Origin: Boseongicola sp. SB0675_bin_26
Lineage (GTDB): Bacteria > Pseudomonadota > Alphaproteobacteria > Rhodobacterales > Rhodobacteraceae
NCBI GenBank assembly: GCA_009843725.1
Contig: VYCX01000160.1
Coordinates: 4,763 to 23,195 of the forward strand
Length of the DNA stretch: 18,433 nucleotides
Reading direction: 5' to 3'
Positions within the stretch are counted from its first letter, which is position 1. Each line of letters begins with the position of its first letter. Under the pieces are notes generated by a model that worked only from the letters and a program-made list of their open reading frames with translations, ran no database searches and was not told the origin of the DNA. A program made the translations under genes and the position numbers. Shown here piece by piece: positions 15,638-18,433 of this stretch.

Positions 15638-15666
15638 TTGACCGTTCCCGCGACCTTGCCTATTGA
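15638..15666 (+). promoter_or_regulatory. Predicted promoter of glyQ
   Basis: TTGACC (15638–15643) and TATTGA (15661–15666) are spaced by 17 nt, giving a start near 15673 and a 25-nt leader before the ATG at 15698. The same TTGACC hexamer occurs as the proposed -35 of metZ. This also argues that the TTG at 15638 is promoter sequence and not a start codon. Confidence 0.45.
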
Positions 15667-15697
15667 GTGCGCAGACGTTTCCCGTCAGGAGCAACCC

Positions 15698-16621
15698 ATG
15701 AGCGCAGACACGCGCCCGAAGAGTTTCCAGGAGATCATCCTTCGGCTTCAGGGCTATTGGGCCGGGAAGGGCTGCGCGTTGCTTCAGCCTTACGATCTGG
15801 AAGTGGGGGCAGGCACCTTCCATCCGGCCACACTGTTGCGCGCGCTGGGTCGGCGGAAGTGGTCAGCGGCCTACGTGCAGGCCTCGCGGCGCCCAACGGA
15901 TGGCCGCTACGGGGAGAATCCGCATCGCCTTCAGCACTACTACCAGTTCCAGGTGATCATAAAGCCTTCACCTCCCGATCTGCAGGAGCTCTACATCGGG
16001 TCGCTGGACGCGATCGGAATGGACATGGATCTGCACGACATCAGGTTTGTCGAGGATGACTGGGAGAGCCCGACCCTTGGGGCATGGGGACTTGGCTGGG
16101 AGGTCTGGTGCGACGGCATGGAAGTAAGCCAGTTCACGTATTTCCAGCAGGTCGGCGGACATGACTGCCACCCGGTTTCGGGCGAGCTGACCTACGGTCT
16201 CGAGCGCCTGGCCATGCACGTGCTTGGCATCGACCACGTGATGGAGATGCCTTTCAATGATCCGCAGTCCAGGATTGCACTGTCCTACGGAGACGTCTTC
16301 CGGCAGACAGAAGAGGAATATGCCCGCTGGAATTTCGACGTGGCGGACACCGGCATGCTCTTCAGGCACTTCGAGGATGCAGAGGCAGAGTGTCGCCGAA
16401 TCCTCGAGGTGGAAGAGCTGGATCAAAGAACGGGAAAGCGGATCGTGATGGTGCATCCCGCCTATGACCAGTGCATCAAGGCTTCGCACTTGTTCAACCT
16501 TCTCGATGCCCGGGGCGTGATCTCAGTCACCGAGCGCCAGGCCTATATCGGGCGGGTGCGGTCGCTGGCGAAGGCCTGTGCCGACGCGTTCGTGACAACC
16601 GAGGCGGCAGCGGGCGCGTGA
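15698..16621 (+). CDS. glyQ: Glycyl-tRNA synthetase alpha subunit
   Basis: A 307-aa catalytic subunit of the bacterial alpha2beta2 glycyl-tRNA synthetase (class II). Family signatures in order: [42 protein letters not shown] (10–51), [28 protein letters not shown] (60–87), then [22 protein letters not shown] (about 133–154) and [12 protein letters not shown]. The ATG at 15698 has AGGAG 6 nt upstream (15687–15691). Earlier in-frame starts lie inside the predicted promoter and are rejected. It forms a cluster with the DUF6446 gene and glyS on the same strand. Confidence 0.98.
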   Translation: MSADTRPKSFQEIILRLQGYWAGKGCALLQPYDLEVGAGTFHPATLLRALGRRKWSAAYVQASRRPTDGRYGENPHRLQHYYQFQVIIKPSPPDLQELYIGSLDAIGMDMDLHDIRFVEDDWESPTLGAWGLGWEVWCDGMEVSQFTYFQQVGGHDCHPVSGELTYGLERLAMHVLGIDHVMEMPFNDPQSRIALSYGDVFRQTEEEYARWNFDVADTGMLFRHFEDAEAECRRILEVEELDQRTGKRIVMVHPAYDQCIKASHLFNLLDARGVISVTERQAYIGRVRSLAKACADAFVTTEAAAGA

Positions 16622-16646
16622 TCGTGACGATGCTCCGCGAAGAATG

Positions 16647-16671
16647 GTCCCGTCGGCAATTCCGGCGGGAC
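16647..16671 (+). repeat. Strong GC-rich hairpin between glyQ and the DUF6446 gene
   Basis: GTCCCGTCGG (16647–16656) pairs with CCGGCGGGAC (16662–16671) over ten positions (one G·T) around the 5-nt loop CAATT. No T-run follows on either strand, so it is not a standard intrinsic terminator. A transcript-stabilising, processing or Rho-assisted site, or a partial attenuator, is possible. Downstream, GAGACA occurs three times before the next start (16696, 16715, 16731). Confidence 0.55.
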
Positions 16672-16745
16672 GCCTGGGGAGAGAGCCTGCCTCTGGAGAC
16701 ATGCATGCCGTGCGGAGACAGGCATTGCCCGAGACAGGACGTGGC

Positions 16746-17279
16746 ATGAGCGGGAAAGCGATCGCCTGTGTTCTCGTGATTTGCTCCGCGCTTGCCGGCG
16801 GCGGCTTGTACTACCTGCAGGTGTACGGGTTCTACGATGAGATTCCGCCAAGCGGAGTGTCCGACGTGATGTTGACTGCGCTTCGTTCCGGAACGCCAGA
16901 GCCAATGATCCATGAAGAATTTCAAGCAATTGACGCGGAAAGCTCACCCTTGCGCTACCGCGCCTGCTTCACGACGCATCTGAGCCTTGCAACACTCACC
17001 GAAACCTATGTTGTCCATGACGAACCGGTGCCCAACGTGGCGCCCGGATGGTTCGGGTGCTTTGACGCGTCGAAGATCGGTGCGGCGCTGGAAAGCGGGT
17101 CCGCGATCGCGTTTCTGGGGACCGGGAACATCGCTTACGGGTTTGACCGGGTTGTGGCCGTCTCCGGAGATGGGCATGGCTACGTATGGCACCAGTTGAA
17201 CCGCTGTGGAGAAAGACATTTCAACGGGGAATCCTTGCCGGAAAATTGCCCGCCACCACCGCCGAGTGATAGCCGATGA
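16746..17279 (+). CDS. DUF6446 family protein, membrane-anchored
   Basis: A 177-aa protein with one N-terminal hydrophobic segment (about residues 5–24, preceded by MSGKAI) and then LYYLQVYGFYDEIP, characteristic of a small family of unknown function found between glyQ and glyS in Rhodobacterales. The rest (about 30–177) is predicted periplasmic and holds four cysteines (RACFTTHL, WFGCFDAS, LNRCGERH, ENCPPPPP), so disulfides are likely. It ends in a short proline run. The ATG at 16746 has AGGA 6 nt upstream (16736–16739). Its place inside the gly cluster suggests shared transcription, not a role in aminoacylation. Function unknown. Confidence 0.85.
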   Translation: MSGKAIACVLVICSALAGGGLYYLQVYGFYDEIPPSGVSDVMLTALRSGTPEPMIHEEFQAIDAESSPLRYRACFTTHLSLATLTETYVVHDEPVPNVAPGWFGCFDASKIGAALESGSAIAFLGTGNIAYGFDRVVAVSGDGHGYVWHQLNRCGERHFNGESLPENCPPPPPSDSR

Positions 17280-17345
17280 CCCGGAAAGCGCTGATCCACT
17301 TGCAGTCTTCCCGCCCTGTGCACGGCCGATGCAAGGAACTGATCC

Positions 17346-18433
17346 ATGCCTGATCTGCTGATCGAACTCCTGTCCGAGGAAATTCCTGCGCGCATGCAGG
17401 CGGCTGCGGCTGAGGACCTGAAGCGTCTCGTGACGGACGGCCTTGCCGAGGCCGGATTGTCCCATGACGACGCTGCATCCTTTGTCACGCCGCGACGGTT
17501 GATCTTGACGGTATCGGGCTTGCCGAAGGTGAGCCCGGCAACGCGCGAGGAGCGAAAGGGTCCGAGCGTCAACGCTCCGGAGCAGGCGCTTGATGGATTC
17601 TTGCGCTCGACCGGGCTCTCGAAAGATGAGCTTGAGGCGCGGGATGGCAGGAAAGGACAGGTGTGGTTCGCGGTGATCGAGCGTGAAGGACGCCCGGCTG
17701 ACGAGATCGTGGCCGAGGCTCTGGACGTGGTCATCCGCCACTTTCCATGGCCCAAGTCCATGCGCTGGGGTTCCGGAAGCCTCAGATGGGTGCGGCCGCT
17801 GCACTCGATCATCTGTCTGTTGACCGACGCGGACGAGATCCAGGTCGTTGACCTTGAAGTCGATTGCATACGTGCCGGCAACCAGACGGCGGGCCATCGT
17901 TTCATGGCGCCCGAGCTGATCAGCGTCACGTCCCCCGCCGACTACCTTGCGAAGATGAATGAGGCCAAGGTCGTTGTCTCCGCCAAGGAGCGCAAAGAGA
18001 TCATCATGCGCGAAGCAGCCCGGCTGGCGGAGGAACGGGGCCTTGAAATGGTGGAAGACACAGGCCTTATGGCAGAGGTTGCGGGTCTCGTCGAATGGCC
18101 AGTGGTCCTGCTGGGCGAGATCGGGGAGGAGTTCCTGGATCTGCCGCACGAAGTGCTTCAGACCTCGATGAGGGTGCATCAGAAGTTCTTCAGCGTAAGG
18201 GACGGCTCAGGCCGGATCAGTCATTTCATTGCGGTGGCGGACCGGGAGACGGCGGACGAGGGCGCGACGATCATGGCCGGGAACCAAAAGGTTCTTCGCG
18301 CTCGCCTTTCGGATGCCAAGTTCTTCTGGGAAAATGATCTGCGCGTGGCCAAGGATGGCATGAAGGCGTGGACCGACATGCTCGGCAAGGTCACGTTCCA
18401 CAACAGGCTTGGAAGCCAGGCGGAGCGAATCGA
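17346..18433 (+). CDS. glyS: Glycyl-tRNA synthetase beta subunit, N-terminal half
   Basis: An open frame from the ATG at 17346 to the right edge, 362 codons of an expected 690–750, so the HD-like and anticodon-binding C-terminal parts are missing. The N-terminus MPDLLIELLSEEIPARMQ is diagnostic. Further marks are FVTPRRLILTVSGLP (about 46–60), ERKGPSVNAPEQALDGFLRS, FPWPKSMRWGSGSLRWVRPLH (about 134–154), TAGHRFMAP, GEIGEEFLDLPHEVLQTSMRVHQKFFSV (about 257–284), ADRETADEGATIMAGNQKVLRARLSDAKFFWENDL. AAGGA sits 8 nt before the ATG. It provides the tRNA-recognition subunit that works with GlyQ upstream. Confidence 0.97.
   Translation, partial: MPDLLIELLSEEIPARMQAAAAEDLKRLVTDGLAEAGLSHDDAASFVTPRRLILTVSGLPKVSPATREERKGPSVNAPEQALDGFLRSTGLSKDELEARDGRKGQVWFAVIEREGRPADEIVAEALDVVIRHFPWPKSMRWGSGSLRWVRPLHSIICLLTDADEIQVVDLEVDCIRAGNQTAGHRFMAPELISVTSPADYLAKMNEAKVVVSAKERKEIIMREAARLAEERGLEMVEDTGLMAEVAGLVEWPVVLLGEIGEEFLDLPHEVLQTSMRVHQKFFSVRDGSGRISHFIAVADRETADEGATIMAGNQKVLRARLSDAKFFWENDLRVAKDGMKAWTDMLGKVTFHNRLGSQAERI

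Noticed and set aside
16944..18179. A 411-codon minus-strand frame opposite the DUF6446 gene and glyS
   Set aside because: Antisense to two real genes, crossing their boundary; no motifs.

Overview
This 18.4 kb, GC-rich window looks like a chromosomal core-genome segment of an alphaproteobacterium, most likely of the order Rhodobacterales. The pointers are the glyQ–DUF6446–glyS cluster, the divergent xseA/purD pair, the ftsY–DMT transporter pair, a YciB/IspZ-type septation protein, an O-succinylhomoserine sulfhydrylase (MetZ) pathway gene, and a SAM-II riboswitch, an RNA class typical of Alphaproteobacteria. No transposase, integrase, CRISPR array, rRNA or tRNA was recognised.

Left half, minus strand (8139 down to 1). 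Eight genes read leftward: xseA (exonuclease VII large subunit), ftsY (SRP receptor), a DMT/EamA-type transporter, secG (translocon subunit), pyrG (CTP synthase), a TerB-like protein, a cytosolic PhnD-like substrate-binding protein, and a formylglycine-generating-enzyme-family protein cut by the window edge. terB-like and phnD-like overlap by ATGA and are probably translationally coupled. The pyrG leader holds a dyad whose downstream arm covers its Shine-Dalgarno (SD) sequence. A 380-nt gap between secG and pyrG holds only a doubtful small ORF and GC-rich hairpins.

Right half, mostly plus strand. purD diverges from xseA and is followed by yciB. A minus-strand glutathione S-transferase converges on yciB. 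A 550-nt non-coding stretch with a striking dyad then leads to metZ, a class I glutamine amidotransferase, trkH, glyQ, a DUF6446 membrane-anchored protein, and the first 362 codons of glyS.

The most notable locus is the metZ leader (11542–11699). A sigma70-like promoter is followed within a few bases by a SAM-II pseudoknot, then by a perfect AGGAGG SD. Seven bases after the SD, at the codon where the MetZ family normally begins, there is no ATG/GTG/TTG but an ATT. No canonical start lies in frame between the upstream stop and that codon. The gene therefore appears to combine SAM-sensing RNA control with a rare AUU start codon. A substitution or sequencing error at that codon is the main alternative. 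Apart from this the window is ordinary housekeeping gene content with a few unexplained dyads between genes.
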